Shown piece by piece: positions 31,690 through 40,190 of a stretch of DNA of 64,000 nt. A model generated the notes under the pieces. It did not search any database and was not told the DNA's origin. It saw nothing but the letters and a program-made list of their open reading frames with translations. Made by a program: the position numbers and the translations under genes. Numbering within the stretch: position 1 is the first letter of the stretch; every line of letters starts with the position of its first letter. Source of the stretch: Streptomyces mangrovisoli (lineage in GTDB: Bacteria; Actinomycetota; Actinomycetes; Streptomycetales; Streptomycetaceae); contig NZ_LAVA02000119.1 in the NCBI RefSeq assembly GCF_000974985.2, forward strand, positions 42,455-106,454, given 5' to 3'.

Positions 31690-33066
31690 ATGAGCACCAC
31701 GGAGCGTCCCAGGATCCTCGTAGTAGGCGGTGGGTACGTAGGCCTGTACGCAGCTCGGCGCATCCTCAAGAAGATGCGCTACGGCGAGGCGACCGTCACG
31801 GTCGTCGACCCCCGGTCGTACATGACCTACCAGCCCTTCCTGCCCGAAGCCGCCGCCGGCAGCATCTCCCCTCGCCATGTCGTCGTCCCGCTGCGACGCG
31901 TCCTGCCGAAGGCGGAGGTCCTCACCGGCCGGGTCACCACCATCGACCAGGACCGCAAGGTCGCCACGATCGCCCCCCTCGTGGGCGAGGCGTACGAGCT
32001 CCCGTTCGACTACCTGGTCATCGCGCTCGGCGCGGTCTCCCGCACCTTCCCGATCCCCGGCCTCGCCGAGCAGGGCATCGGCATGAAGGGCATCGAGGAG
32101 TCCATCGGCCTGCGCAACCACGTGCTGGAGCAGCTGGACAAGGCCGACTCCACGACCGACGAGGCGATCCGCCGCAAGGCGCTCACCTTCGTCTTCGTCG
32201 GCGGTGGCTTCGCGGGTGCGGAGACCATCGGCGAGGTCGAGGACATGGCCCGGGACGCGGCCAAGTACTACAAGAACGTCTCCCGCGAGGACATGCGCTT
32301 CGTCCTCGTGGACGCCGCCGACAAGATCCTCCCCGAGGTCGGCCCGAAGCTGGGCGCCTACGGCAAGGAGCACCTGGAGAGCCGGGGCGTGGAGATCTAC
32401 CTCTCCACCTCCATGGACTCCTGCGTCGACGGCCACGTGGTGCTGAAGAACGGCCTCGAGGTCGACTCCGACACGATCGTGTGGACGGCCGGCGTCAAGC
32501 CGAACCCGGCGCTCGCCCGCTTCGGTCTCCCGCTGGGCCCGCGCGGCCACGTCGACGCGCAGCCCACGCTCCAGGTGACCGGCACCGACTACATCTGGAC
32601 CGCCGGCGACAACGCCCAGGTCCCCGACGTCGCCTCCCGCAAGGCCGGCGTCGAGAACGCCTGGTGCCCGCCGAACGCCCAGCACGCGCTGCGCCAGGCC
32701 AAGGTGCTCGGCGACAACGTGATCTCCGGTATGCGGGGCTTCCCGCAGAAGGAGTACAGCCACTCCAACAAGGGCGCGGTCGCGGGTCTCGGCCTGCACA
32801 AGGGCGTCGCGATGATCGTCGTCGGCAAGACGAAGATCAAGCTCAAGGGCCGTCTGGCGTGGTACATGCACCGCGGCTACCACGGCCTGGCCATGCCGAC
32901 CTGGAACCGCAAGATCCGTATCTTCGCGGACTGGACGCTCGGCATGTTCCTCAAGCGTGAGGTCGTCTCCCTCGGCGCGATGGAGAACCCCCGCGAGGAG
33001 TTCTTCGAGGCGGCCAGGCCCGCCCCGGTCGCCGCCGCGAAGCCCGAGGAGAAGGCCAAGGCCTGA
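31690..33066 (+). CDS. ndh: type II NADH dehydrogenase (Ndh)
   Basis: A 458-residue single-subunit, non-proton-pumping NADH:menaquinone oxidoreductase, peripheral on the inner membrane face. FAD Rossmann motif VVGGGYVGLYAARRI near the start, second (NADH) Rossmann motif FVFVGGGFAGAETIGEVEDM (about residues 165-185), FAD C-terminal IWTAGDNAQVPD, and an amphipathic C-terminal part (about 400-440) for membrane binding. Length is typical of the mycobacterial-type Ndh. The start at 31690 has only a weak ribosome site (GGTGG). Followed by a strong terminator, so it is monocistronic. Confidence 0.94.
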   Translation: MSTTERPRILVVGGGYVGLYAARRILKKMRYGEATVTVVDPRSYMTYQPFLPEAAAGSISPRHVVVPLRRVLPKAEVLTGRVTTIDQDRKVATIAPLVGEAYELPFDYLVIALGAVSRTFPIPGLAEQGIGMKGIEESIGLRNHVLEQLDKADSTTDEAIRRKALTFVFVGGGFAGAETIGEVEDMARDAAKYYKNVSREDMRFVLVDAADKILPEVGPKLGAYGKEHLESRGVEIYLSTSMDSCVDGHVVLKNGLEVDSDTIVWTAGVKPNPALARFGLPLGPRGHVDAQPTLQVTGTDYIWTAGDNAQVPDVASRKAGVENAWCPPNAQHALRQAKVLGDNVISGMRGFPQKEYSHSNKGAVAGLGLHKGVAMIVVGKTKIKLKGRLAWYMHRGYHGLAMPTWNRKIRIFADWTLGMFLKREVVSLGAMENPREEFFEAARPAPVAAAKPEEKAKA

Positions 33067-33091
33067 TCCGAGGCGATCCGCCCGGTCCGTT

Positions 33092-33142
33092 ACGCCGAAG
33101 GGCCTCCCGCCATCCGTGGTGCGGGAGGCCCTTCGGCGTTTT
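33092..33142 (+). terminator. intrinsic terminator after ndh
   Basis: A perfect 19-bp stem (33092-33110 with 33121-33139, arms starting ACGCCGAAGGGCC) and 10-nt loop, then TTTTCC. Confidence 0.93.
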
Positions 33143-33286
33143 CCGGAACCCCTTGCCGGGGCATGTACGTGGTCAGTACACGTTCTTTGCCCAGTCGTGA
33201 CGCCGTCAAGGGACTAGCCACCGCGGCCGACGGTGTTTACGTGGTGACTGGACATACCGGGATCGCTCGTCACGGAGGTGTGCGCC

Positions 33287-34588
33287 ATGGCAGACGCCGC
33301 GTTGCGGCTGAGGAGCCTCGTCGAACAGCTGCTGGGAGTGCCGTTGCCCGTGCGCGTCCGCGCCTGGGACGGCTCGCAGGCGGGGCCGCCGGGCGCGCCC
33401 ACGCTGGTCGTGCGCAACCGGCGGGCCGTCCGCCGGCTGCTGTGGAAGCCGGGCGAGTTGGGCCTCGCCCGCGCCTGGGTCGCCGGGGACCTGGACATCG
33501 AGGGCGACCTCTACACCACGCTCGACCTGATGGCGTCGCTGGTGTGGGAACGCGGCGAGGACGCGCGCACCCTCGGCCAGGCGCTCCGGGACCCCGAGGT
33601 GCGCGCCGCCGCCCGGGGCCTGGTGAAGCTGGCCGGGCTGCCGCTGCCGCCCGCGCCGCCCCCCGAGGAGGTGCGCCGCAGCGGCCATCTGCACACCCGT
33701 CACACGGACAGACGGGCCATCAGCCACCACTACGACGTCGGCAACGCCTTCTACGAGATCGTGCTCGGCCCGTCGATGGTGTACTCCTGCGCCTACTGGC
33801 CGGACCCCGCCGCCACCCTGGAGCAGGCCCAGCGCGACAAGCTCGAACTGGTCTGCGCGAAGCTCGGTCTGAAGCCCGGTCAGCGCCTGCTGGACGTCGG
33901 CTGCGGCTGGGGCTCGATGGCGATCCACGCGGCCCGCGAGCACGGCGTCACGGTCGTCGGCGTGACCCTGTCCCGGGAGCAGGCCGCGTACGCCCGCAAG
34001 CGGGTCGCCGACGAGGGTCTGACGGACCGGGTGGAGATCAGGGTCCAGGACTACCGGGACGTCGCCGACGGGCCGTACGACGCGATCTCCTCCATCGGCA
34101 TGGCCGAACACGTGGGCGCCGACCGCTACCTGGAGTACGCCCGCGACCTGTACGCCCTGCTGAAGCCGGGCGGCCGGCTGCTCAACCACCAGATCGCCCG
34201 GCGCCCGCAGCGCGACGAGACGACGTACCGGGTGGACGAGTTCATCGACGCCTACGTCTTCCCCGACGGCGAACTCGCCCCGGTCGGCGGCACGGTCACC
34301 CAGCTGGAGCGGGCCGGCTTCGAGATCCGCGACGTCGAGGCGATCCGCGAGCACTACGCGCTCACCCTGCGCCGCTGGGTGGAGCGGCTGGAGGCCGACT
34401 GGCCGGCCGCGGTACGGCTCGCGGGGGCCGGCCGGGCCCGCGTCTGGCGGCTGTACATGGCCGCCTCCGCGCTCGCCTTCGAGGGCAACCGGATCGGCGT
34501 CAACCAGGTGCTGGCGGTGCGCGCGAACGACGACGGCGGCTCCGGGATGCCGCTGCGCGCCCGGACGTGGGGGACACCGGCGCCGTAG
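33287..34588 (+). CDS. cyclopropane-fatty-acyl-phospholipid synthase family methyltransferase
   Basis: A 433-residue SAM-dependent methyltransferase of the CFA synthase family. The first about 130 residues are the substrate/lipid-binding domain (AWVAGDLDIEGDLYTTLDLM), then HYDVGNAFYEIVLGPSMVYS, SAM motif LLDVGCGWGSMAIHAA (about 205-220), SSIGMAEHVG active-site loop, and YALTLRRWVERL near the C-terminus. It would methylenate or methylate unsaturated phospholipid acyl chains. The ATG at 33287 is preferred over the GTG at 33278 because GGAGGTG lies 6-7 nt before it. Convergent with the second ABC exporter. Confidence 0.92.
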   Translation: MADAALRLRSLVEQLLGVPLPVRVRAWDGSQAGPPGAPTLVVRNRRAVRRLLWKPGELGLARAWVAGDLDIEGDLYTTLDLMASLVWERGEDARTLGQALRDPEVRAAARGLVKLAGLPLPPAPPPEEVRRSGHLHTRHTDRRAISHHYDVGNAFYEIVLGPSMVYSCAYWPDPAATLEQAQRDKLELVCAKLGLKPGQRLLDVGCGWGSMAIHAAREHGVTVVGVTLSREQAAYARKRVADEGLTDRVEIRVQDYRDVADGPYDAISSIGMAEHVGADRYLEYARDLYALLKPGGRLLNHQIARRPQRDETTYRVDEFIDAYVFPDGELAPVGGTVTQLERAGFEIRDVEAIREHYALTLRRWVERLEADWPAAVRLAGAGRARVWRLYMAASALAFEGNRIGVNQVLAVRANDDGGSGMPLRARTWGTPAP

Positions 34589-34626
34589 ACCCCGCGGCGG
34601 CGGGAAGAGGCGGGACCGTACGACGA

Positions 34627-34664
34627 GAAGGGGCCCCGTCCGGACGACCGGACGGGGCCCCTTC
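34627..34664. terminator. bidirectional terminator between convergent genes
   Basis: GAAGGGGCCCCGTCCGG (34627-34643) pairs perfectly with CCGGACGGGGCCCCTTC (34648-34664), 4-nt loop. It lies between the convergent methyltransferase and ABC permease genes and can serve both strands. Confidence 0.88.
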
Positions 34665-34679
34665 GCAACCACCGCGGAG

Positions 34680-37208
34680 CTACTCCGACTTGATCGCCGC
34701 CAGCATGTTCAGGCGGGCCGCCCTGCGGGCCGGCCACAGCGCGGCCAGCACGCCCACGACCGCCGCGAGGAGCAGGAACAGCCCCATCCGGGCCCAGGGC
34801 ACGACCAGTTCGTACGTCGACATCTTCGTGCCCAGCAGCTGTCCGGCCGCCCAGCCGAAGAACACGCCGAGACCGATGCCGAGCACGCCGCCGAACAGCG
34901 AGATGACCAGCGACTCCAGGCGCACCATCCGCTTGACGGCCTTGCGGTCCAGGCCGATCGCGCGGAGCATCCCGATCTCCTGGGAGCGCTCGAACACCGA
35001 CATCGCCAGGGTGTTGATGACGCCGAGCACCGCGACGATCACCGCCATCGCGAGCAGGCCGTAGACCATGTTGAGGATCAGCGTGAAGACCTGCGCGATG
35101 CTGTTCGAGAGGTCCTTCTTGTCCTGCACCTTGATCGCCGGGTTGGAGCCCAGCGCCTTCTCCAGGCCGTCCTTGGCCGCGCTCGACGCGCCGTGCGCCG
35201 TCTTCACCAGGACCTGCATGTCGGCCGGCTTCTTCTGGTGCGGGCTCAGCGTCGCGTCGTCGAGCATGATGCCCCGGATCAGCGCGTTGCCCTCGTAGAC
35301 CGCCGCGACCGTGAGCGGCTGCGCCTTGCCGTCCTCGAAGTACGCGGTGAAGTGCGAACCGGCGCTCCAGTGGTGGGACGTGGCGGTGTCGTCGTCGACG
35401 ACGACGTTCGTGCCGCCGACCTCGAAGCGCCCGTCCTTCACGGCCAGGTCCGTCATCTCGCCGATGACGGAGCCGTTGACGCCGGTGACGAACTCGGTCT
35501 TCCCGTCGATGCGGGAGGCCGCGTTGCGCAGCGGGCTGGTGGCCGTCACGCCGTCGGCCGCGGCGAGCTTCTTGTCGACGTCCGCGGAGAGCGCGTTGCC
35601 GTTCGCCATCGACACCATGTAGTCGGCGCTGATCGCCGAGGCCGCCATCTTGTCGATGGCCTGCTGGAGGCTGCCCGCCATCACCGTCATGCCGGTGATC
35701 AGGGTCAGGCCGATCATCAGCGCGGACGCCGTGGCCGCCGTACGGCGCGGGTTGCGCACCGAGTTCTGCCGTGCCAGCTTGCCCGCCACGCCGAAGCCGC
35801 GCAGCAGCGGCGACGCGGCCGCGATCAGCGGGCGGGACAGCAGCGGGGTCAGGATGAACACGCCGATGATGAGCAGGACCGCGCCGAGGCCCATCGGGGC
35901 CTGCCCGTCGCTGCCGTCCATCGTGGTGGCCGCGAGGACCACCGCGACGCCCGCGGCCGAGAACAGCGCGCCGATCGTGTTGCGCAGCACCAGCGACTTG
36001 GTGGTGGCCTTGGCGTGCAGGCTGCTCATGGCCGCGACCGGGGGGATCTTCGCGGCGCGCCGGCCGGGCAGCCAGGCGGCCAGCATGGTGATGAGGACGC
36101 CGACCGCCAGGGCGGCGACGACCGTGCCGGGGGAGATGACCAGCGGGCCGTCGGGGACCGTCGCGCCGAGGCCGTTCATCAGGGCGCGCAGGCCCGCGCC
36201 GATGCCGATGCCGGCGACCAGGCCGGTCACGCCGGCCACCGTGCCCACCACGAACGCCTCGATCAGCACCGAGCGGGTCACCTGGCGGCGGGAGGCGCCG
36301 ACCGCGCGCAGCAGGGCCAGCTCCTTGGTGCGCTGGGCGACCAGCATGGTGAAGGTGTTGGCGATGATGAAGGTGCCGACGAACAGCGCGATGCCGGCGA
36401 ACACCAGCAGGCCCTGCTTGAGGCCGCTCATGCCGGAGGCGATCTGCTCGGCCTGGTCGTCGGCGAGCTTCTTGCCGGTGGTGGTCTCGACGGTCTTCTG
36501 CGGCAGCGCGGTGTCCAGGGCGCTCTTGAGCGCCGCCTGGCTGGTGCCCGCCTTCGCCTGCACGTCGATCTCGTCGTACGTGCCGGCCTTGCCGAACAGC
36601 TTCTGCGCGGTCGCCGTGTCGAAGAGGGCGAGGCTGCCGCCGGCGGCGACGTTGCCGTCGTCGGTGGTGAAGATCGCGCTGATCGTCGGGGTCAGCACGG
36701 GGCCGTCGACGGAGATCCGCACGGTGTCGCCGACCTTGTACCCGGCGCGCCGGGCGGTGTCCGCGTCGATCGCCACCTGGTTCGCGCCGCGCGGGGCGGA
36801 GCCGGACGTCAGCGGGTAGCGCGGGTCCTTGCCGCCCCAATAGTTGCCGCCCTCGGAGCGGAACCCGCCGCCGATGAGCTTGCCGTTCTTGTCGGCGATG
36901 GCGGTGAAGCCGTCGACGACGCCGATGGCGGAGGCGGCGCCGTCCGCCTTCGCGCTCGTGTCGAGGATCGCCTGGGTGAGGTCGGGGGTGGTGCCGACCT
37001 TGTCGCCCGCGGAGTCCTGGTGCCGGGCCGTGACGGCCACGTCGACCTGGTCGAAGCCCTTGGCGGAGCTGTTCTGGTAGGCCTCGGAGATGGTGTTGGT
37101 GAAGACCAGCGTCCCGGAGACGAAGGCGACGCCGAGCATCACGGCGAGCACGGTCATCGCGAGCCGGGCCTTGTGCGCGAGTACGTTGCGCAGGGCGGTG
37201 CGGAACAT
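34680..37208 (-). CDS. ABC transporter permease with two FtsX domains (second copy)
   Basis: An 842-residue permease of the same architecture as the one at 5852-8431: N-terminal helix (LAMTVLAVMLGVAFVSGTLV), large outer domain (about 45-260), FtsX block with VAQRTKELALLRAVGASR, a middle helical pair, a second outer domain and a final FtsX block ending PARRAARLNMLAAIKSE. The ATG at 37208 shares one base with the TGA of the upstream ATPase gene (TGATG), so they are coupled. Similarity to the first copy is obvious by eye, yet the outer domains have clearly diverged, suggesting different cargo. Confidence 0.95.
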   Translation of the reverse strand: MFRTALRNVLAHKARLAMTVLAVMLGVAFVSGTLVFTNTISEAYQNSSAKGFDQVDVAVTARHQDSAGDKVGTTPDLTQAILDTSAKADGAASAIGVVDGFTAIADKNGKLIGGGFRSEGGNYWGGKDPRYPLTSGSAPRGANQVAIDADTARRAGYKVGDTVRISVDGPVLTPTISAIFTTDDGNVAAGGSLALFDTATAQKLFGKAGTYDEIDVQAKAGTSQAALKSALDTALPQKTVETTTGKKLADDQAEQIASGMSGLKQGLLVFAGIALFVGTFIIANTFTMLVAQRTKELALLRAVGASRRQVTRSVLIEAFVVGTVAGVTGLVAGIGIGAGLRALMNGLGATVPDGPLVISPGTVVAALAVGVLITMLAAWLPGRRAAKIPPVAAMSSLHAKATTKSLVLRNTIGALFSAAGVAVVLAATTMDGSDGQAPMGLGAVLLIIGVFILTPLLSRPLIAAASPLLRGFGVAGKLARQNSVRNPRRTAATASALMIGLTLITGMTVMAGSLQQAIDKMAASAISADYMVSMANGNALSADVDKKLAAADGVTATSPLRNAASRIDGKTEFVTGVNGSVIGEMTDLAVKDGRFEVGGTNVVVDDDTATSHHWSAGSHFTAYFEDGKAQPLTVAAVYEGNALIRGIMLDDATLSPHQKKPADMQVLVKTAHGASSAAKDGLEKALGSNPAIKVQDKKDLSNSIAQVFTLILNMVYGLLAMAVIVAVLGVINTLAMSVFERSQEIGMLRAIGLDRKAVKRMVRLESLVISLFGGVLGIGLGVFFGWAAGQLLGTKMSTYELVVPWARMGLFLLLAAVVGVLAALWPARRAARLNMLAAIKSE

Positions 37209-37978
37209 CAGCTGGTGCGGCCCTTCGCGTCGAACTGCTTCATCAGGTCGAGCACCGAGTCGGCCGTCGGGTCGAGCACCTCGTCGACGATCCGTCCGTC
37301 GGCGAGGAAGATCACGCGGTCCGCGTAGGCGGCGGCCACCGGGTCGTGGGTGACCATGACCACGGTCTGGCCCAGCTCGCGCACGGAGTTGCGCAGGAAG
37401 CCCAGCACCTCGGCGCCGGAGCGCGAGTCGAGGTTGCCGGTGGGCTCGTCGCCGAAGATGATGTCGGGCCGCGAGGCGAGGGCGCGGGCGACCGCGACGC
37501 GCTGCTGCTGGCCGCCGGAGAGCTGGGAGGGCCGGTGGGACAGGCGCCCGGACAGGCCGACCATCTCGATCACCGTGTCCAGCCACTTCTGGTCGGGCTT
37601 GCGGCCCGCGATGTCCATGGGCAGCGTGATGTTCTCCAGCGCGGTCAGCGTCGGCAGCAGGTTGAACGCCTGGAAGATGAAGCCGATCTTGTCGCGGCGG
37701 AGCTTGGTCAGCTGCTTGTCCTTCAGGGACCCGAGCTCGGTGTCGCCGATGCGCACGGAACCGGAGGAGAAGGTGTCCAGGCCCGCGACGCAGTGCATCA
37801 GCGTGGACTTGCCCGAGCCGGACGGCCCCATGATCGCGGTGAACTCGGCCTGGCGGAACTCCACGGAGACCCGGTCGAGGGCGACCACCTGGGTCTCTCC
37901 CTGGCCGTAGATCTTCGAGAGCTCCGTGGCGCGTGCGGCCACGGCGGTGGTCCGGCCGGCGACGGGTGTGGTGGTCAC
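37208..37978 (-). CDS. ABC transporter ATP-binding protein (second copy)
   Basis: A 256-residue nucleotide-binding subunit nearly superimposable on the one at 5067-5855. Walker A GPSGSGKST, Q-loop GFIFQAFNLLPTL, signature LSGGQQQR, Walker B IIFGDEPTGNLD and H-loop MVTHDP are all intact. GTG at 37978 with AGGAG about 10 nt upstream. It is read leftward, away from bldA, so the promoter lies in the gap 37979-38432. Confidence 0.95.
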   Translation of the reverse strand: MTTTPVAGRTTAVAARATELSKIYGQGETQVVALDRVSVEFRQAEFTAIMGPSGSGKSTLMHCVAGLDTFSSGSVRIGDTELGSLKDKQLTKLRRDKIGFIFQAFNLLPTLTALENITLPMDIAGRKPDQKWLDTVIEMVGLSGRLSHRPSQLSGGQQQRVAVARALASRPDIIFGDEPTGNLDSRSGAEVLGFLRNSVRELGQTVVMVTHDPVAAAYADRVIFLADGRIVDEVLDPTADSVLDLMKQFDAKGRTS

Positions 37979-38432
37979 GGCGTGGTGCTCCTGTAGGACG
38001 AGATGCTTTACGGGACCCCACCATGGTCCACGACCCCCGAGGGCCCGGAGTCAGCCGCTGTTCCGGTTCGGTGGGCAGCCTGCGGTCTGACCGGAGGACG
38101 CCGTGTCATACCTGGGGATGAGGGCGGACCCTGAGACGGGGCGCGGGGGGACCGGGACCGGCGGGCGGGCCGACCGGAACCGGCGGGCGGGCGGACGCCA
38201 GGACTCCGGACGTCGGGAACAGGTGGAGCCCCCTCGTTCGGACGGTGAAATTCCGTCATTCCGCATACATGGCCGCCGGGCGCACGCAAGGCTATTGGCA
38301 AGTGCGGATGGCGTGTTCCATGGTCTGATGCACCCTCAGACATCAATAAAATAAGACAACATCGGTCCGCGTGACCGCTGTTCGGGGGACGGGTCCCGAT
38401 AGGCTCGAACCTCGATGCGGAGCCCATGGCCT
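37979..38432. other. gap between the ABC operon and bldA
   Basis: No gene is seen in 454 bases. It must hold the leftward ABC promoter and the rightward bldA promoter. A markedly AT-rich run (about 38335-38360, ATCAATAAAATAAGACAAC) stands out against the GC-rich background. TAGGCT (38400-38405) is a likely -10 about 30 bases before the tRNA; its -35 is not clear. Confidence 0.45.
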
Positions 38433-38516
38433 GCCCGGATGGTGGAATGCAGACACGGCGAGCTTAAACCTCGCTGCCCCTTCGCGGGCGTGCCGGTTCA
38501 AGTCCGGCTCCGGGCA
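38433..38516 (+). tRNA. bldA: tRNA-Leu(UAA), bldA
   Basis: Acceptor arms GCCCGGA (38433-38439) and TCCGGGC (38509-38515) with discriminator A; anticodon stem GCGAG/CTCGC with loop CTTAAAC, anticodon TAA at 38465-38467; long variable arm and T-arm GGTTCAAGTCC. CCA is not encoded. This is the only tRNA that reads the rare UUA codon in Streptomyces; it controls aerial growth and secondary metabolism. The pobA neighbour matches known bldA loci. Confidence 0.97.
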
Positions 38517-38590
38517 CCTCCCGTCCTCTCGGGGACGCGCACCGCGGCCCTTCCGCCGCCTCTTTCATTGAATTCTTGACCACGCGACCG

Positions 38591-38652
38591 TTGACATCCG
38601 GGCGCCCGCGGCCGGAGACTCACGGCGACCTGGTGAAGGAAATTTCACCAGG
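38591..38652 (+). promoter_or_regulatory. pobA: pobA promoter and 9-bp inverted-repeat operator
   Basis: TTGACA (38591-38596) is a consensus -35, with GAGACT about 18 bases later as -10. Just downstream, CCTGGTGAA (38629-38637) and TTCACCAGG (38644-38652) form a perfect inverted repeat with a 6-base spacer, positioned where a repressor would block transcription. Confidence 0.6.
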
Positions 38653-38701
38653 CGAACAGAGTGACATGAGGCGAATCACAGCGCGCTGAAGGGAACGACC
38701 G

Positions 38702-39877
38702 ATGCGTACGACCGTCGGCATCATCGGAGCAGGCCCCGCCGGACTCCTCCTCGCCCGCCTGCTCCACCGCGCCGGGATCGACTCGGTGGTCCTGGAGAGC
38801 CGCGACCGGGCCTATGTCGAGCAGCGGCAGCGGGCCGGGATCCTGGAGCAGGGCACCGTGGACGTGCTGCGCGCGGCGGGCGCCGGGGAGCGCATGGACC
38901 GCGAGGGACTGCCCCACGACGGCGTCGAGCTGCGCTTCGACCGGCGCCGCCACCGCGTCGACTTCCCCGCGCTGACCGGCGGCCGGTCGGTGATGGTCTA
39001 CGCCCAGACCGAGGTCTGCAAGGACCTCATCGCCCTCCAGCTGAAGGAGGGCGGCCCGCTGCTGTTCGAGGCGGAGGCGCTCGCCGTGGAGGACGCCGAG
39101 GGCGACCGGCCGCGCGTCCGGTTCCGGCACGAGGGCGTCGAGGACGTCCTGGAGTGCGACTACGTCGTCGGCTGCGACGGCTTCTGGGGCATCGCCCGCG
39201 GATCCCTGCCGGCCGGCCTCGGCCGCACCTTCGAACGCGTCTACCCCTACTCCTGGCTGGGCATCCTCGCCGATGTCGCGCCCTCCCACGACGAACTGGT
39301 CTACGCCCGCCACGACCGCGGGTTCGCCCTGCTGTCGATGCGCTCGCCGTCGGTCTCCCGGCTCTACCTCCAGGTCCCGGCCGGCACCGACGCCGAGGAG
39401 TGGGGCGACGAGCGGATCTGGGACGAGCTGGAGCGGCGCTTCGAGACGGAGGACGGCTGGCGCCTCGCGCGCGGCCCGATCACCCAGAAGTCCGTCACGC
39501 CCATGCGCTCCTTCGTCCACGAACCCATGCGCCACGGCCGCCTGTTCCTCGCGGGCGACGCCGCCCACATCGTGCCGCCGACCGGGGCCAAGGGCCTGAA
39601 CCTCGCCGTCGGCGACGTCGTCACCTTCGCGCGGGCGCTGGAGCACGAGCGGCGGACCGGGTCGGCGGAGCTCCTCGACGCCTACTCCGCGACCTGCCTG
39701 CGGCGGGTCTGGCAGGCCGAACGGTTCTCGTACGACATGACGACCCTGCTGCACCGCGCCCCGGACGCCACGGAGTTCGAGGACCGGCTCCAGCTGGCGC
39801 GGCTGGAGCGCATCGCCTCCTCCCGCGCCGCCGAGACCGACCTGGCCGAGGCCTACACGGGCTTCCCGCTGGACTGA
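38702..39877 (+). CDS. pobA: 4-hydroxybenzoate 3-monooxygenase
   Basis: A 391-residue FAD-dependent aromatic hydroxylase converting 4-hydroxybenzoate to protocatechuate with NAD(P)H and oxygen. Dinucleotide motif VGIIGAGPAGLLLARLL at the start, the second conserved motif CDYVVGCDGFWGIARG (DG fingerprint), and GRLFLAGDAAHIVPPTGAKG (GD motif) with GLNLAVGDV. VYAQTEVCKDL matches PobA substrate-side sequence. Length is exactly that of Pseudomonas PobA. No regulator gene is adjacent, so the operator upstream must be served in trans. ATG start; CDS begins 186 bases after bldA. Confidence 0.94.
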   Translation: MRTTVGIIGAGPAGLLLARLLHRAGIDSVVLESRDRAYVEQRQRAGILEQGTVDVLRAAGAGERMDREGLPHDGVELRFDRRRHRVDFPALTGGRSVMVYAQTEVCKDLIALQLKEGGPLLFEAEALAVEDAEGDRPRVRFRHEGVEDVLECDYVVGCDGFWGIARGSLPAGLGRTFERVYPYSWLGILADVAPSHDELVYARHDRGFALLSMRSPSVSRLYLQVPAGTDAEEWGDERIWDELERRFETEDGWRLARGPITQKSVTPMRSFVHEPMRHGRLFLAGDAAHIVPPTGAKGLNLAVGDVVTFARALEHERRTGSAELLDAYSATCLRRVWQAERFSYDMTTLLHRAPDATEFEDRLQLARLERIASSRAAETDLAEAYTGFPLD

Positions 39878-39939
39878 CGGCGGGTTCCCGAGGGGCTGAC
39901 GGCGGGTTCCCGAGGTGCTGACGCCGGATTCCCGAGGGG
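39874..39939. repeat. 22-bp tandem repeat, three copies, starting at the pobA stop
   Basis: Units beginning CTGACG at 39874, 39896 and 39918, each with a GGGTTCCCGAGG-like core; a fourth partial copy (CTGGTTCCGG) follows. The first unit contains the pobA TGA. The rest of the 313-base gap to the next gene shows no gene. Confidence 0.9.
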
Positions 39940-40190
39940 CTGGTTCCGGCCACCTCTCGCGCCCCGTCACGGCCCGGAGGCCACGCCCGTACCGGGAGGG
40001 TGGTCTCCGGCCGGTTCCGGCCATGTCGCAGGTTGGTCATGAATGGCAGCCTCCTTGGCCGGGAATCTCCGATCCGCGTAGCGTGTTCCGCACGTGGCGG
40101 GGAAAGATCCTTCTCAGGCAGGAGGATCGTTCTTTTGCCGAACCATTACTCTTGAGCCAAGGCCGCGCACAGTGGCCATGGAGGAGTGAG

